From Methanolinea sp. (lineage in GTDB: Archaea; Halobacteriota; Methanomicrobia; Methanomicrobiales; Methanospirillaceae), in contig JADFCY010000005.1 in assembly GCA_018263335.1 (NCBI GenBank), positions 36,466-100,465 on the forward strand: 64,000 nt of DNA, read 5' to 3'. Under the pieces are notes generated by a model. That model saw nothing but the letters and a program-made list of their open reading frames with translations. It ran no database searches and had not been told where the DNA came from. Both the position numbers and the translations under genes were made by a program. Shown piece after piece: positions 16,265 to 25,718 of the stretch (its first letter is position 1; each line of letters starts with the position of its first letter).

Positions 16265-17438
16265 GGCAGCGTGCCCCCATGCGTTCCTGGTCCATGGCAT
16301 AGACCTCGAGTCCCGGGACGATCACCCTGACCACCGGGACGTTGATCTCGGGCCGGGTGAGGTCCACGACGATCACCCGGTCAATCCCGGCGCCCTCCAG
16401 GCGGCCGAGGGTCATCCTGATGTCGGTCAGGAAATCGTCGCTGTCAAAGGAGGGAACGTCTGCAAATGGCTCTTCGCGGGGCGAGTCGAACCAGTAACGG
16501 TTCATCCTTCTCGCACGCTCGTATCCCATGACCTTCCGCATGTCCGCGGTGGGGGTGTCCTCCCTCGCGCCGTGGATCTGGGTCAGCCTGCTCTGGGCCA
16601 CCTCCGTCAGCGCACGGAGGAGCGCGATTGCGGCATTCGTGTGGGTCCCCATCCCGATGGTGAGAAGCGTCGGGTCCCGGAGCCGGAGGTCGTCGGAGAC
16701 CGCGGCGAAGGTGGGGATGCGAAGGTCGCTCGTGATGTCCTTGACCCGGACCTCAACTTCAGCCGACTCGAAACGGGAGAGAAGGTCACCGGGAAGAGCC
16801 CCGTTTATTCCCGTCACCATGGGGCCAGTCCTCCTGCTTGCCTCGGCAAGGGACCAGGCGTCCCGCTCGATCACCTCCATCAGCGCGTGGAAGACCGCCT
16901 CCTCCAGGGTATTTCCCGAGGCAAGGCCGTTCGTGGAGGTCCGGAAGAGCTGGGGGTACTGCGGCGGAAGGGGGTGGAAGACGGCGCTTGCAGGGACCAT
17001 GATCTCTTCCTCGTGCAGGAGGTCGTACCCCCGCGCCCAGGGGACCGGCATCCCGGGGTCGGCGTTTCTGGGGAGGACGAGGAGCGAGGGGTCAAGCGCC
17101 GGCCCCTCCCCTCTCATCGCCCCGAAGCGTTCAACCCGGAGCTCGACCCCGTCCGGGACTTCCGCAGAATACCGCTCGATCCCCTCCATGATCGCCGAGA
17201 CCTTTGCCTCGGTGGGGGTGGCACCCTTTCCGTTGTAGACAGAGACCGCCCCCCTCCCCGCGGTCGGCCGGATGCTGGAGAAGACGGGAATCCCGATCCG
17301 GTCGAGGCTCGTGATGTCCGCGACCCGCGTGATCCCGGCTGCGGGGAGTGCCTTCTCCACCCGGGCGAGGGTCTCGTCGGGCGAAGTGGTGCGCTGGGTC
17401 TCGTTCCTGTAGGCCTTCTTGCATGGCGAGAGGATCAT
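16224..17438 (-). CDS. ycaO: YcaO-family protein, probable McrA-glycine thioamidation enzyme
   Basis: The 404-residue protein shows the YcaO ATP-binding pattern: [22 protein letters not shown]-type block (seen as [20 protein letters not shown]), [26 protein letters not shown] and [11 protein letters not shown]. YcaO enzymes use ATP to activate a backbone amide. In methanogens the YcaO-TfuA pair makes the thioglycine of methyl-coenzyme M reductase. Its neighbour tfuA overlaps by 41 bases, which supports that role. Regulation is not visible. The large plus-strand ORF 15966..17486 is a shadow. Confidence 0.94.
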   Translation of the reverse strand: MILSPCKKAYRNETQRTTSPDETLARVEKALPAAGITRVADITSLDRIGIPVFSSIRPTAGRGAVSVYNGKGATPTEAKVSAIMEGIERYSAEVPDGVELRVERFGAMRGEGPALDPSLLVLPRNADPGMPVPWARGYDLLHEEEIMVPASAVFHPLPPQYPQLFRTSTNGLASGNTLEEAVFHALMEVIERDAWSLAEASRRTGPMVTGINGALPGDLLSRFESAEVEVRVKDITSDLRIPTFAAVSDDLRLRDPTLLTIGMGTHTNAAIALLRALTEVAQSRLTQIHGAREDTPTADMRKVMGYERARRMNRYWFDSPREEPFADVPSFDSDDFLTDIRMTLGRLEGAGIDRVIVVDLTRPEINVPVVRVIVPGLEVYAMDQERMGARCHAARNRSIPGPKL

Positions 17439-17520
17439 GGCATGCGTCCTTTGCAGGTTCTAGGTTTGGGAGAACCTCACATATAGGTTCCTTGGAGCAG
17501 GGCCCCGCGGGGCCCGGCGG

Positions 17521-18882
17521 TCAGCCGTGGAGGAAGTAGGGGAGGAATATGAGGGAGAAGAGCATCACCAGCATCAGGGAAGAGATGAAGGAGACTACCG
17601 GCAGCGCGTATCGCGAGATCCCCCTCCGTTCAAAGAGCCTCTCCACTCCCTCCTTCAGGATGTAGCCCCCGTCGAGGGGGACCATCGGGATTGCGTTGAA
17701 GATGCCGACATTGATGTTGATCCATGCGCACCAGAAGAGGAGGTGCACCGCTCCCCAGAACCCCGGGAACGGCTCGTGGTAGAACCGCGATTCGGGGGTC
17801 TCGAAGGCCAGCATCCGGAGGGCCTGGCCGCCGAGTGAGGGGTCGAAGGGGATCGTCAGGAACCGGAAGAACCCCGCGGCCGAGACCCCGCCCTGCACCT
17901 GCTCCATGACCATGGTGCCGTCATAGTAATGCACCCCCATGAACCCCGAGTCCCTCGCGCCAAGCTCTTCGGGCCACCTCGAGAGGGTGAGAACGTAGCT
18001 CGATTGCTCTCCCTCATGGTCCACGCTAAGCGTGAGGGCGTCACCCGGCCGCGTCGCGTTCAGGAGGGCCGAGACGTCCTCGCGGGTCTCTACCGGTACC
18101 CCGTTGATGGCGGTGATGAGTGAAGGGGTGGGGACGCCGGCATCCCAGGCAGAGTAGTTCTGGTAGACTCCCGCAAGCACCGGGCCCGAAGGGGGGACCG
18201 CCATCCCCGCGAGGAGGAAGAGCGCCACGAAGCAGATTGCGCCGACCACGATGTTGTTCGTGATCCCCGCGCCGAACATCCGGACCTTCGGCAGCCCCCG
18301 GCTCTTCTCGAGCTCCTGCTCGTCGGGCTCGACGAAGAACCCGATCGGGATCACCGCGATGAGTGCCCCCATGCTCCGGACCCCGATCTTTTCCACCCTG
18401 CAGAGGATCCCGTGCCCGAACTCGTGGATCGCGATGGTCAGGACAAAGGCAAACCAGACCGCCAGGGTGGAGGGGACGTACTCGTTGATCCCGGGTATGA
18501 GGAGGATGTTCTGCGGGGCGTAGATGCCCGTGGGCTCGGGCCGCAGGAGGAGGGTGAACTGGACCGAGACAAAGAGGATGAGTGCGATCCCGACCGAGAT
18601 GATCACCACCATGACCACCCCGAACGAGGCGTAGAGCCGAAGAAGCGTCGAGAACGGGGTGAACCTGTCGAAGAACCCTACCCGCTCGGTCTTAATGGCA
18701 AGGATCGGCCCATAAAAGACAACCGCGTCCCAGAAGGATCGATCAGGCTTACCCTCCCACGAATCCGGAAACGCGATCCGGTCTGCCCTCTCACGCTCCC
18801 AGGCGGCCTTCCTGGTGTAGACAAAGCCTGCGACGAGAGCATATGCCGCGACCGCCAGGAGCACGTAAAAGAGCCAGTGCAT
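17521..18882 (-). CDS. Site-2-type intramembrane metalloprotease (M50) with PDZ-like domain
   Basis: The 453-residue protein has several membrane segments. The zinc motif HEFGH is at residues 153-157 and the second M50 motif is in NAIPMVPLDGG near the C-terminus. A PDZ-like stretch lies between them (ITAINGVPVETREDVSALLN). Site-2 proteases cleave membrane-anchored regulators. No substrate gene, such as an anti-sigma-like protein, is adjacent. It is separated from ycaO by 82 bases and is probably transcribed on its own or with rnhB upstream. Confidence 0.9.
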   Translation of the reverse strand: MHWLFYVLLAVAAYALVAGFVYTRKAAWERERADRIAFPDSWEGKPDRSFWDAVVFYGPILAIKTERVGFFDRFTPFSTLLRLYASFGVVMVVIISVGIALILFVSVQFTLLLRPEPTGIYAPQNILLIPGINEYVPSTLAVWFAFVLTIAIHEFGHGILCRVEKIGVRSMGALIAVIPIGFFVEPDEQELEKSRGLPKVRMFGAGITNNIVVGAICFVALFLLAGMAVPPSGPVLAGVYQNYSAWDAGVPTPSLITAINGVPVETREDVSALLNATRPGDALTLSVDHEGEQSSYVLTLSRWPEELGARDSGFMGVHYYDGTMVMEQVQGGVSAAGFFRFLTIPFDPSLGGQALRMLAFETPESRFYHEPFPGFWGAVHLLFWCAWININVGIFNAIPMVPLDGGYILKEGVERLFERRGISRYALPVVSFISSLMLVMLFSLIFLPYFLHG

Positions 18883-18941
18883 TCCTGTACATTTCGCGGG
18901 AAATCTACATAAACCTGTGCGAAATGACAGGAATCACGCGT

Positions 18942-19595
18942 TTATTCCGTGCCTCGTCCCGGAAAGTCGAGGAGACTTGCCTGTTCCTGCCGTGCAGCGA
19001 GGGCCCTCACAGTCTCCCAGCTCCTCCGCGCAATCGGCGGGGGCCCCATGTGAATACTGAAATACTCTTCCAGGAACCGCACGGTGCAGGGATCCGAGGG
19101 ATAGCCGCTGCCGATCTCCCCGAACTCCTCCCTGAGGGCCCCGACAGATCGGTCCCGCTCCACCTTGGCGATGATGCTTGCCGCGGAGACGGCGGGGTGG
19201 TCCCGGTCGGCGTGGTGCCGGGAGATCACCCTGCAGGGGATATCAAGGTGCGAGGAGACCATGGCGCCGTAGCGGGCAGCCACCACGTCGCATGCGTCCA
19301 CCACCGCGAGAGCGGGACGAAGCGCGGTAATGACTCGTGCATGGGACCTGGCCATGAGGGCGTTCATCGTCATCCCGCGGGCATCGATCTCTGCGGGGGA
19401 GATTACCAGGACCTCCACCGGGAAGGATGCCCGTATCTCTGCGGAGAGGGCTTCCCGGCGGGCCGGTGGCAGGGCTTTTGAGTCTTTCACCCCGAGTTCC
19501 GCAAGGTCCTGCTGCCTCTCGCAGGCGACAGCGGCAACCACGAGGGGGCCGAGCACTGCGCCCTTCCCTGCCTCGTCAACCCCGCAGAGGATCAT
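18942..19595 (-). CDS. rnhB: Ribonuclease HII
   Basis: The 217-residue protein has the RNase HII signature GVDEAGKGAVLGPLV, the block VKDSKALPPARREAL and the later catalytic Asp in VVDACDVVA. It removes RNA from RNA-DNA hybrids, including single misincorporated ribonucleotides. I use ATG 19595 (MILCGVDEAG) rather than 19616. The divergent trkA start lies 55 bases away across an AT-rich spacer that can hold both promoters. Confidence 0.95.
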   Translation of the reverse strand: MILCGVDEAGKGAVLGPLVVAAVACERQQDLAELGVKDSKALPPARREALSAEIRASFPVEVLVISPAEIDARGMTMNALMARSHARVITALRPALAVVDACDVVAARYGAMVSSHLDIPCRVISRHHADRDHPAVSAASIIAKVERDRSVGALREEFGEIGSGYPSDPCTVRFLEEYFSIHMGPPPIARRSWETVRALAARQEQASLLDFPGRGTE

Positions 19596-19650
19596 CGGTA
19601 CAATTGCAGCCCGCAAAATATTTGAAGGGCGATGATTGAACCCTTACCCA

Positions 19651-20319
19651 ATGTACATCATCATCGTGGGGCTCGGCGGGATAGGGAGAAACCTCACCCA
19701 GCTTGCGGTGGAGCATGGCAACAACGTGGTGATCATCGACCGCGACGAGCAGCGCTGCAGCGAGATACTTGAGCATCACGATGTGCTTGCGATCACCGGC
19801 AACGCGACCGACAAGTCCATCCTCGAGGATGCCGGGATAGACCGGGCGGACGCGCTCGTCGCAACGACAAGCGACGACTCGGTCAACCTGATGACCTGCT
19901 GGCTCGCCAAGCGCTTCAAGGTCCCGAACGTCGTCTCCATCGTGAACCAGAAAGAGCACTCGGATCTCTTCGCAGAGGTGGGGGTGAAGATCTCCGAGAA
20001 CCCCGACGAGCTGGTGGCGCAGCGGCTCTACTACTGGGCCGAGAACCCCCAGATGCAGCAGCTCGCCTCGATCCCGGGCGGCACTATCTTTGAGGTCGTC
20101 GCGGAGAAAGGTGCACCAATCGTCGACCACGAGATCCGGGAGCTGAAAGTCAAGGACTTCGTCTTCATCGCGATCCGGCGGGCAGGGGGTGAACTGATCA
20201 TCCCAAGTGGAACGGTGAAGATCCGGCCCGGAGACACGATCACGGTCTTTACCAAAAAAGAGGCAGAGGACGACTGCCTCGCCATCCTCAACCGGCAGCT
20301 GCGCCGCTCACCCGAGTGA
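19651..20319 (+). CDS. trkA: TrkA-type NAD-binding potassium transport regulator
   Basis: The roughly 222-residue protein has an RCK_N Rossmann motif ([15 protein letters not shown], acidic residue in VVIIDRDEQ) and a C-terminal RCK_C domain ([22 protein letters not shown]). TrkA proteins gate Trk-type potassium uptake by binding nucleotides. The TrkH channel is not in the window. I start at ATG 19651 ([10 protein letters not shown]). The 3' end overlaps the convergent geranylgeranyl reductase gene by 12 bases. Confidence 0.9.
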   Translation: MYIIIVGLGGIGRNLTQLAVEHGNNVVIIDRDEQRCSEILEHHDVLAITGNATDKSILEDAGIDRADALVATTSDDSVNLMTCWLAKRFKVPNVVSIVNQKEHSDLFAEVGVKISENPDELVAQRLYYWAENPQMQQLASIPGGTIFEVVAEKGAPIVDHEIRELKVKDFVFIAIRRAGGELIIPSGTVKIRPGDTITVFTKKEAEDDCLAILNRQLRRSPE

Positions 20320-21504
20320 GGCCTTGAGCGCGGCCAGTTCCACCACGAGCTTGGGGTTGCGCTTCATCAGCTCCCGGATAAGACTCATGGTGCTGAACTC
20401 TTTTAAGTTGAGCGATGCGGCCGACTGGATGATGGCGTTCAGTTTCTCGTCCGGGAGCTTGATCAGGTACTCCTTGATCTGCCAGTTCCGGGCAATCGTC
20501 TTTCCCATCGGGGAATCGCGCCACGCGGTATCGTATTGCATGAGTGCGGCCTTCGAGCAGTCACCTTTCGATATCGCTGCCGCGGCGGTCACGGCCGCAA
20601 GTCTCCCCGTGAACATGGCGTTGTAGATCCCACCTCCTGTGAGGGGGTCCACCACCCGCGCTGCGTCCCCGACAATCATCAGCCCGTCAGCCACCGTGCA
20701 GGGCAGCGGCCTGCAGACCGAGACCCCGCCGACGATGTGCTCGATAGTCTTTCCTTCCGGGAACCGGGAGGAGACGAACCTGTCCAGGTAGTCCCGCGCC
20801 CGGTGCCCGGCACCGCTCTTCTTCCCGCTGATCCCGATCCCGACGTTCGCGGTGCGCTCGCCCTTTGGGAATATCCAGAGGTACCCTTCCGGCGCCACCT
20901 CGTTTCCAAGGAGGAAGACCGTGGTGTAGGGATCGATGTCGATGTCGGTCATCAGGTACTGGGCCGACGTCATAATCTCCCTGACTGGGACCGTCGTGTC
21001 GATGCCGCACCATCGCGAGAACTTGGACTCCACCCCGTCGGCGGCGATCACGACGTCAGCATCGACCCGCTGCCTCTCTCCGCAATACTCAAAGACCGCT
21101 CCCTTCACCGCGCCCCCTTCAAGGACCGGTGCGACTGCCCTCGTCTTTACCGCAACGTCGGCGCCGGCCTCGGCTGCCCGCCAGACGAGCTCCCGGTCGA
21201 AGAACTTCCGGTCCAGGATGTACCCTACCTTGCTCCCGGCCTGCTCCGAGGCGAGCTTCATCGAGGTGCCGTCGGGGGCAACGATCTCGGCCCCTTTGAG
21301 CTCCGCGGAGATCCATCTCGGGTCGGGATCGATGAACTCGGCCAGCGCTTCCTTTCCGATCCCCTCTGCGCACCGGATCGGCGCCCCGATGGCCGGGCGC
21401 TTCTCGGCGAGGAACACGGAGAGCCCCTTCTCTGCCGCGGTGCGGGCGGCGATGGCCCCTCCCGGCCCTCCCCCCACCACCACCACGTCATACCTGGACT
21501 TCAT
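20308..21504 (-). CDS. Geranylgeranyl reductase family protein (archaeal lipid saturation)
   Basis: The 398-residue flavoprotein starts with an FAD-binding motif [14 protein letters not shown] and includes the family blocks [10 protein letters not shown] and [19 protein letters not shown]. Enzymes of this family hydrogenate the geranylgeranyl chains of archaeal ether lipids. The ferredoxin encoded just upstream, overlapping by 17 bases, is the likely electron donor. A related reductase acting on other isoprenoids is possible, but digeranylgeranylglycerophospholipid reductase is the leading call. Confidence 0.9.
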   Translation of the reverse strand: MKSRYDVVVVGGGPGGAIAARTAAEKGLSVFLAEKRPAIGAPIRCAEGIGKEALAEFIDPDPRWISAELKGAEIVAPDGTSMKLASEQAGSKVGYILDRKFFDRELVWRAAEAGADVAVKTRAVAPVLEGGAVKGAVFEYCGERQRVDADVVIAADGVESKFSRWCGIDTTVPVREIMTSAQYLMTDIDIDPYTTVFLLGNEVAPEGYLWIFPKGERTANVGIGISGKKSGAGHRARDYLDRFVSSRFPEGKTIEHIVGGVSVCRPLPCTVADGLMIVGDAARVVDPLTGGGIYNAMFTGRLAAVTAAAAISKGDCSKAALMQYDTAWRDSPMGKTIARNWQIKEYLIKLPDEKLNAIIQSAASLNLKEFSTMSLIRELMKRNPKLVVELAALKASLG

Positions 21505-21712
21505 CCGTCACCTCCAGCGCACCCAGGGGACAGACCTTTGCACAGATACCGCAACCGGTGCAGGAGTCCCCTACCTCGAGGTAGGCGTCGATCAGCTCGA
21601 GCGCACCCTCGGGGCAGACCGAGACGCAACACCCGCAGTACCCGCATATCTCACGGTGAACCTGCAACATCCGGGTACAATCGGCGCACAGCACCCTAAA
21701 ACTTTTGCTCAT
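21488..21712 (-). CDS. Double-cluster 4Fe-4S ferredoxin
   Basis: The 74-residue protein has two cluster motifs, [12 protein letters not shown] and [12 protein letters not shown], plus an N-terminal Cys pair (CADC). It overlaps the geranylgeranyl reductase by 17 bases and probably feeds it electrons. The start at ATG 21712 (MSKSFRVLC) fits family length. Confidence 0.93.
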   Translation of the reverse strand: MSKSFRVLCADCTRMLQVHREICGYCGCCVSVCPEGALELIDAYLEVGDSCTGCGICAKVCPLGALEVTDEVQV

Positions 21713-21754
21713 GCCCCTGGAGAATCTCCGGATTCTGGAAAACCGGGAGGATTT

Positions 21755-22906
21755 TCAGAGGAACGAGAAGGTGCCGTACCGCCCGCCGCCACCCGGAGAG
21801 AGCTTCACCCTCCCGCACCGCAGCGCAGCGATGGCGGATGCGGCGCCCTCGTGCACTGTGGCGATGTCCTGCACGGGGACTTCGGTCAGGACCCGGATCT
21901 CGTTTCCGAACCGCCCGACGAACCGGCTGTAGAGGAGTTCCACGCGCCGTGCCTGCGGCGATGAGCAGCCAAGGACACGCTGCAGGATCTCCGTCAGCGG
22001 GATCATGTGCAGGTAGGGAGGACGGGAACGGGGCTCCCCAAGAGAGAGCTCCCTCGCCCGGTCGAGGACTCCTTTCTTGATCCGCCCCCCGTCGCCCGGG
22101 CACTTCCAGGCATGCGCTGCCGCCTCGTCAATAGAAAATTGCAGAAAGCAGCGGGAGCAGGCGGTGCGGTTGTACTTCCCCTCCTCCGGGTAGAGGCCGA
22201 TGTTCCGCAGGATACGCCCGCCGGAGACGGCCTCGAGCACCCCTGCCGGGGTTGCCTCTCCCACCTCAAGCACCACGCACTCCCGCCCCATCCTCCAGGG
22301 GTCCGGGCAGTGGGCGTCGGAACTGGAGAGGAAGGGAACCCCGTACAGGTCCGGGATAGCTGCGCCGTAGGAGCTGTCGGCCGAGAGCCCGAGCTCGAGG
22401 AAGTCGATCGGCTCGCTCCCGTAGCACTCCGCGACACGGTCGTGGCTCGCATACATGGACGTCCAGGGAGTGAAGGCGTGTGCGGGGCCGACGAGTCCTC
22501 CGGCGTCGTGGACGCCACGTGCGATCTCCTCCCCGGAGAGGCGGACGCGCGGCCGGCCGGTCGCGGCGATCTCCCTGCCCGCAAGGGAGAACGTCTTTTG
22601 CAGCTCGAAGAACCCAAAAAAATCGTCCATCAGGATGAGGTGATGCACGCGGTCGCGGTCCTCGACCTCTGCGGAGGGAACGACGATGACTCCCGCAGTC
22701 TCACTGCCGGATAAGAACTCCTCCCATTCGCGGCGCCATTGGGGGTGGAGTGCATCCCCGGTCCCGATCGCACCAAGGCCCTTTCTCAATGCGGCCCCCG
22801 CCATGGCGTGTGGGGTCATGCGGGGGGAGGATGCGATGGAGAAACGGGAGTGGAGGTGGAGGTCGCAGGATATGTGCCTGCGGTCAGACGATATACCTGA
22901 GCTCAT
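21755..22906 (-). CDS. PHP-domain protein, Endonuclease Q-like DNA repair nuclease
   Basis: The 383-residue protein begins with a PHP-type metal motif (CDLHLHSRFSIASS; HxH at residues 17 and 19) and has GPAHAFTPWTSMY and LSSSDAHCPDPWRMG in the core. A CX2C-containing finger lies near residue 250 (TACSRCFLQF). This matches Endonuclease Q, which nicks 5' of deaminated bases in archaea. It is the last gene of the information operon and overlaps PAC2 by 23 bases. The precise substrate range is inferred from the family. Confidence 0.82.
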   Translation of the reverse strand: MSSGISSDRRHISCDLHLHSRFSIASSPRMTPHAMAGAALRKGLGAIGTGDALHPQWRREWEEFLSGSETAGVIVVPSAEVEDRDRVHHLILMDDFFGFFELQKTFSLAGREIAATGRPRVRLSGEEIARGVHDAGGLVGPAHAFTPWTSMYASHDRVAECYGSEPIDFLELGLSADSSYGAAIPDLYGVPFLSSSDAHCPDPWRMGRECVVLEVGEATPAGVLEAVSGGRILRNIGLYPEEGKYNRTACSRCFLQFSIDEAAAHAWKCPGDGGRIKKGVLDRARELSLGEPRSRPPYLHMIPLTEILQRVLGCSSPQARRVELLYSRFVGRFGNEIRVLTEVPVQDIATVHEGAASAIAALRCGRVKLSPGGGGRYGTFSFL

Positions 22907-23639
22907 CGCTCTCGGTCGCGCGCTCGGTGTCCACGAGCTTCTGGATCATGTGCTCCATCTCCATCCCCCGCTCCTGGAGGGTCGTGGCGTCGACGCGAAG
23001 GTCGAGGAGGTTGGAGAGCACGTCAAGGACGCGGGAAGCGCTTTTCGGGTCGACCAGGTACCCCGACGTCTCGCCCATCAGGCATATCCCCTCGATCCCC
23101 CTCGCCCGGCCAAGGCCGAGAAGGAGCCCCGCGGCCCCGATGATCCCGCCGCCAGGCTCGTCGGGGCTGATGACTGCGCCGGCCGCCTCGATCTCTTCCT
23201 TAAGTGCCTCGTCGTTGACTGCGCCGAGCACCCGCGGGACGTCCACCAGGTGCCCGACACCGTATCCGCCGAGGGTATAGATGCGGGAGACCCCGAAAGT
23301 CTCCTCCGCGAGGGAGAGGAACGTGTCCGCGAGGAGGTAGTGGCCCTCTGCCGACGTGCTCTGGAAGTCCCCGACCAGAAAGAGGATCCTCTGCTCTTTT
23401 CCCTCGTAGTAATAGATCTCGTTGTTTGCGAGCCTTACCACACCGTTCTCCCCGATGATCACCTGGGGCGGGAAGAATATCGACTCGATCTCTGCGATCT
23501 TCCTTGCGCCAAGCTCGTGGATCATGTGCTCGGCCACGAGTTTGCCGACGTGGCCGATGCCGGGGAGCCCCTCGATGAGGACGGGGGCAGAGACATCCCC
23601 GGGATCTGCGATGAGGAAGCGGACGGTTATCTCGTCCAT
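22884..23639 (-). CDS. PAC2-family (proteasome assembly chaperone-like) protein
   Basis: The 251-residue protein has the PAC2 pattern [21 protein letters not shown], then [15 protein letters not shown] and [10 protein letters not shown]. Archaeal PAC2 homologues resemble proteasome assembly chaperones, but their role is not proven in methanogens. It overlaps nop10 upstream by 13 bases and the EndoQ-like gene downstream by 23 bases, inside the conserved ribosomal/aIF2/nop10 cluster. Confidence 0.9.
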   Translation of the reverse strand: MDEITVRFLIADPGDVSAPVLIEGLPGIGHVGKLVAEHMIHELGARKIAEIESIFFPPQVIIGENGVVRLANNEIYYYEGKEQRILFLVGDFQSTSAEGHYLLADTFLSLAEETFGVSRIYTLGGYGVGHLVDVPRVLGAVNDEALKEEIEAAGAVISPDEPGGGIIGAAGLLLGLGRARGIEGICLMGETSGYLVDPKSASRVLDVLSNLLDLRVDATTLQERGMEMEHMIQKLVDTERATESDELRYIV

Positions 23640-23788
23640 CCCTTCATCTCCCTCCGATACTTGCCATAGCGGTCATCAGGAGAGAAACGTGCCGGGTGGG
23701 CGGACACCGTGGGCCGGCCGCAGGCAGGGCACTTCTCCTGCAGCGTGTAGGTCCGGTCAGAGGGGCAGCGCCTGAGCCGGCCGCTCAT
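23627..23788 (-). CDS. nop10: H/ACA ribonucleoprotein protein Nop10
   Basis: This 53-residue ORF is too short for the track. It reads [20 protein letters not shown] and continues with a second Cys pair (CPACG) and the NOP10 signature [17 protein letters not shown]. Nop10 binds Cbf5 and guides pseudouridylation. It overlaps aIF2-alpha by four bases upstream and PAC2 by 13 downstream, the usual archaeal order. Confidence 0.95.
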   Translation of the reverse strand: MSGRLRRCPSDRTYTLQEKCPACGRPTVSAHPARFSPDDRYGKYRREMKGWTR

Positions 23789-24570
23789 GCCGTCTTCCCT
23801 GACTTGGGCTTCTTGATGAATTTTCCCTCTCCCCCGGCCCGTTCAACGACACCGATCGCCGCAGCGGCAGCCTTCTCGATCGCCTTCTCAGCGGTCTTGT
23901 AGTCCCGGGCGGTGACCTTGATGCGGTAGGCGGGGGCCCCGAGGTAAGAGAGCTCGATGTCCACGTCGGGGATCTTCGGCTCGGCGCTCCGGAGCGCCCT
24001 CCGGATGATATTCACGCCGTCGGGCTTCGTGGAGGTGAGGATAATGTTGCCGCCCACGGTGACACGCGGCATCTTCACGTTCTCCCGCGCCACCTGCTGG
24101 AGGGCAGAGACTGCTGCGGGCGAAATGCCGAGGGAATCAAGAGAATGTTCACCGCTGACGATATCCTCGAACACCGAGTAGAGGTCGCCGTAGTGGGAAT
24201 AGATCGCCGCCTCGATCTCCTCGGGCTTCTCACCTGAAGCCTGCGCGGCGAACCCGATCCATTTCCGGGCTTTGGACTCGTTCTTCCATTCCCGGATCTT
24301 CTCCCTGCGCTGGTGCTCGTTCACGTCCTTTAAGGAGAGATCGATGTGGCCCCTCTGGGTATCGACGTGGAGGACCTTGCAGACCACCTTCTGCCCCTCG
24401 CGGATGTGGTCGCGGATGTACTTGATCCACCCGGTCGCCACTTCCGAGATGGGGATCAGGCCTACCCTCCCTGGATACTCGTCGAGGCTGACGAACGCGG
24501 CGAAGTCTTTGACGTCCTTGACCGTGCAGACGACGAGTTCCGCCTGTTCGGGCCACACTCTCTCGCTCAT
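23785..24570 (-). CDS. eif2a: Translation initiation factor aIF2 alpha subunit
   Basis: The 261-residue protein has an N-terminal S1 domain ([27 protein letters not shown] then HIDLSLKDV), a helical middle domain and the C-terminal alpha-beta domain with [12 protein letters not shown]. It is the alpha subunit of the heterotrimer that brings initiator tRNA to the ribosome. The family start is ATG 24570 (MSERVWPEQ). It lies eight bases after S27e and overlaps nop10 by four bases. Confidence 0.96.
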   Translation of the reverse strand: MSERVWPEQAELVVCTVKDVKDFAAFVSLDEYPGRVGLIPISEVATGWIKYIRDHIREGQKVVCKVLHVDTQRGHIDLSLKDVNEHQRREKIREWKNESKARKWIGFAAQASGEKPEEIEAAIYSHYGDLYSVFEDIVSGEHSLDSLGISPAAVSALQQVARENVKMPRVTVGGNIILTSTKPDGVNIIRRALRSAEPKIPDVDIELSYLGAPAYRIKVTARDYKTAEKAIEKAAAAAIGVVERAGGEGKFIKKPKSGKTA

Positions 24571-24578
24571 CGGACCAA

Positions 24579-24767
24579 TCACTCGAGGGTTGCCAGGACT
24601 TCTGCCCTGAGCTGTGCCTTTCCGCCGGAAGGCTCTGCAAGGACTTTGCCGCAGACTACGCACTCGACTGTTGTGCTGGCCTTCTCAAAGACCATCTGCT
24701 CGTTCTCGCAGTCCGGGCACTTGACTTTAAAGAACCTGCTGCGGTTTTCGCGGAGTTGTCTGACCAT
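24579..24767 (-). CDS. rps27e: Ribosomal protein S27e
   Basis: The 62-residue protein has the S27e zinc finger with CX2C (KCPDCENEQ) and CX2C (ECVVCGKVL) and the N-terminus RENRSRFFKVKC. It starts at ATG 24767; the longer ORF reads into the L44e gene in another frame. It sits between L44e (five bases upstream) and aIF2-alpha (eight bases downstream). Confidence 0.96.
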   Translation of the reverse strand: MVRQLRENRSRFFKVKCPDCENEQMVFEKASTTVECVVCGKVLAEPSGGKAQLRAEVLATLE

Positions 24768-24772
24768 CACAC

Positions 24773-25051
24773 TCACTCCGTCAGCTCGAACTTGCCCGCA
24801 CGGAACCCGCAGCGGAGGTGGGCCTTCTTGCAGGTGATGCACCGGTAGCGCACGTTGATCTTCTTGGTGGGCTTGTCCCCGCCGGGCACCTTGGAGAACT
24901 TCCCCATGCTGCCCACCGTGCTCCTCCTCGCCTTCTGCCTGTCGATCCAGTGCAGTCCGGAGGTCCTGCTCTTCTTGACCTTCTCCACCTCGTGGACCTG
25001 GTGGGTGCGGCAGAACGGGCAGTATGTCTTGAATTTGACTGGCATTTTCAT
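24773..25051 (-). CDS. rpl44e: Ribosomal protein L44e
   Basis: The 92-residue protein has the L44e signature [21 protein letters not shown], the [15 protein letters not shown] block and the C-terminal CITCKKAH. It is part of the E-site region of the large subunit. The ATG at 25045 (MPVKFKT) is an alternative start. A TATA box inside the 3' end of the GINS gene may drive it and the genes after it. Confidence 0.96.
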   Translation of the reverse strand: MKMPVKFKTYCPFCRTHQVHEVEKVKKSRTSGLHWIDRQKARRSTVGSMGKFSKVPGGDKPTKKINVRYRCITCKKAHLRCGFRAGKFELTE

Positions 25052-25088
25052 AGATATAGCCTCGTATTCAGGATATCGAATATCAGTA

Positions 25089-25718
25089 TTATTTGCCAGG
25101 GTTGATATTTAAGACTATGTTGCGCTCACAGAGGACCTCGGCGTTCCGCTCGGGGATAGTCACCAGGTCTTCGCGCTGGAGGTGGTAGATGCGGCCGTCC
25201 ACACCCATGAACGGCTCCATGTCCTGGAGGACGCGGGAGACCACGAACGCCGGCTGCTCGGCGGCGACGGCGGCCAGCACCGCAGCGCAGCGGTCACTCT
25301 CCCGATCGCTCCCGGGGTGTGCAGGTGCCCGTGGGATCGACCCTTCCACGAGCCGGCAGCGGGCCTGCGCGAGCGCCATGACCACCTGGTCAAACATGTC
25401 CTTCTCCTCGGGGAGGAGCTTCTTCAGCTCTTCGCGGTCGATGTATTGCCCGTCCTCCTGGGAGCGTGCGAGGGAGAGGATCTTCTCGGCCCGGATGCGG
25501 TAGAGGTCAAGCATCGTCTCCTTTATTGCGGCAATCCGCTCGATGAGGACCCGGGCCTCGTCGGAGAAGGGGTCCTCGCAGGCATACAGGCAGGTATACT
25601 GCGCCTCAAGGTGCCTGCCAACTGATGCAAAGAGATCCTTCTGGATCTGCACGAGCCGCCCGGACTCGCGCTCCGAGAGGAGGAGGATCCGCAGTTCATC
25701 AAGGTGCACGCGAGCCAC
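25089..25718 (-). CDS. GINS complex subunit (Gins51/15-type)
   Basis: The 209-residue protein begins with a helical A-domain ([21 protein letters not shown]) and ends in a short B-domain strand region ([22 protein letters not shown]). That order matches archaeal GINS proteins that activate the MCM helicase. The priS gene lies upstream and overlaps by 20 bases, which is the usual archaeal gins-priS link. Only one GINS gene is seen here. Confidence 0.85.
   Translation of the reverse strand: MARVHLDELRILLLSERESGRLVQIQKDLFASVGRHLEAQYTCLYACEDPFSDEARVLIERIAAIKETMLDLYRIRAEKILSLARSQEDGQYIDREELKKLLPEEKDMFDQVVMALAQARCRLVEGSIPRAPAHPGSDRESDRCAAVLAAVAAEQPAFVVSRVLQDMEPFMGVDGRIYHLQREDLVTIPERNAEVLCERNIVLNINPGK
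25104..25113 (-). promoter_or_regulatory. Internal TATA box for the L44e-S27e-aIF2-alpha run
   Basis: CTTAAATATC on the minus strand lies about 55 bases before the L44e start and inside the last codons of the GINS gene. AT content around it is much higher than in its coding surroundings. It would let the translation genes be expressed apart from the replication genes upstream. Inferred from position and base composition. Confidence 0.5.

Noticed and set aside
15966-17486. 506-codon plus-strand ORF opposite tfuA-ycaO
   Set aside because: Both opposite-strand genes have clear families; this frame is a GC-skew artefact.
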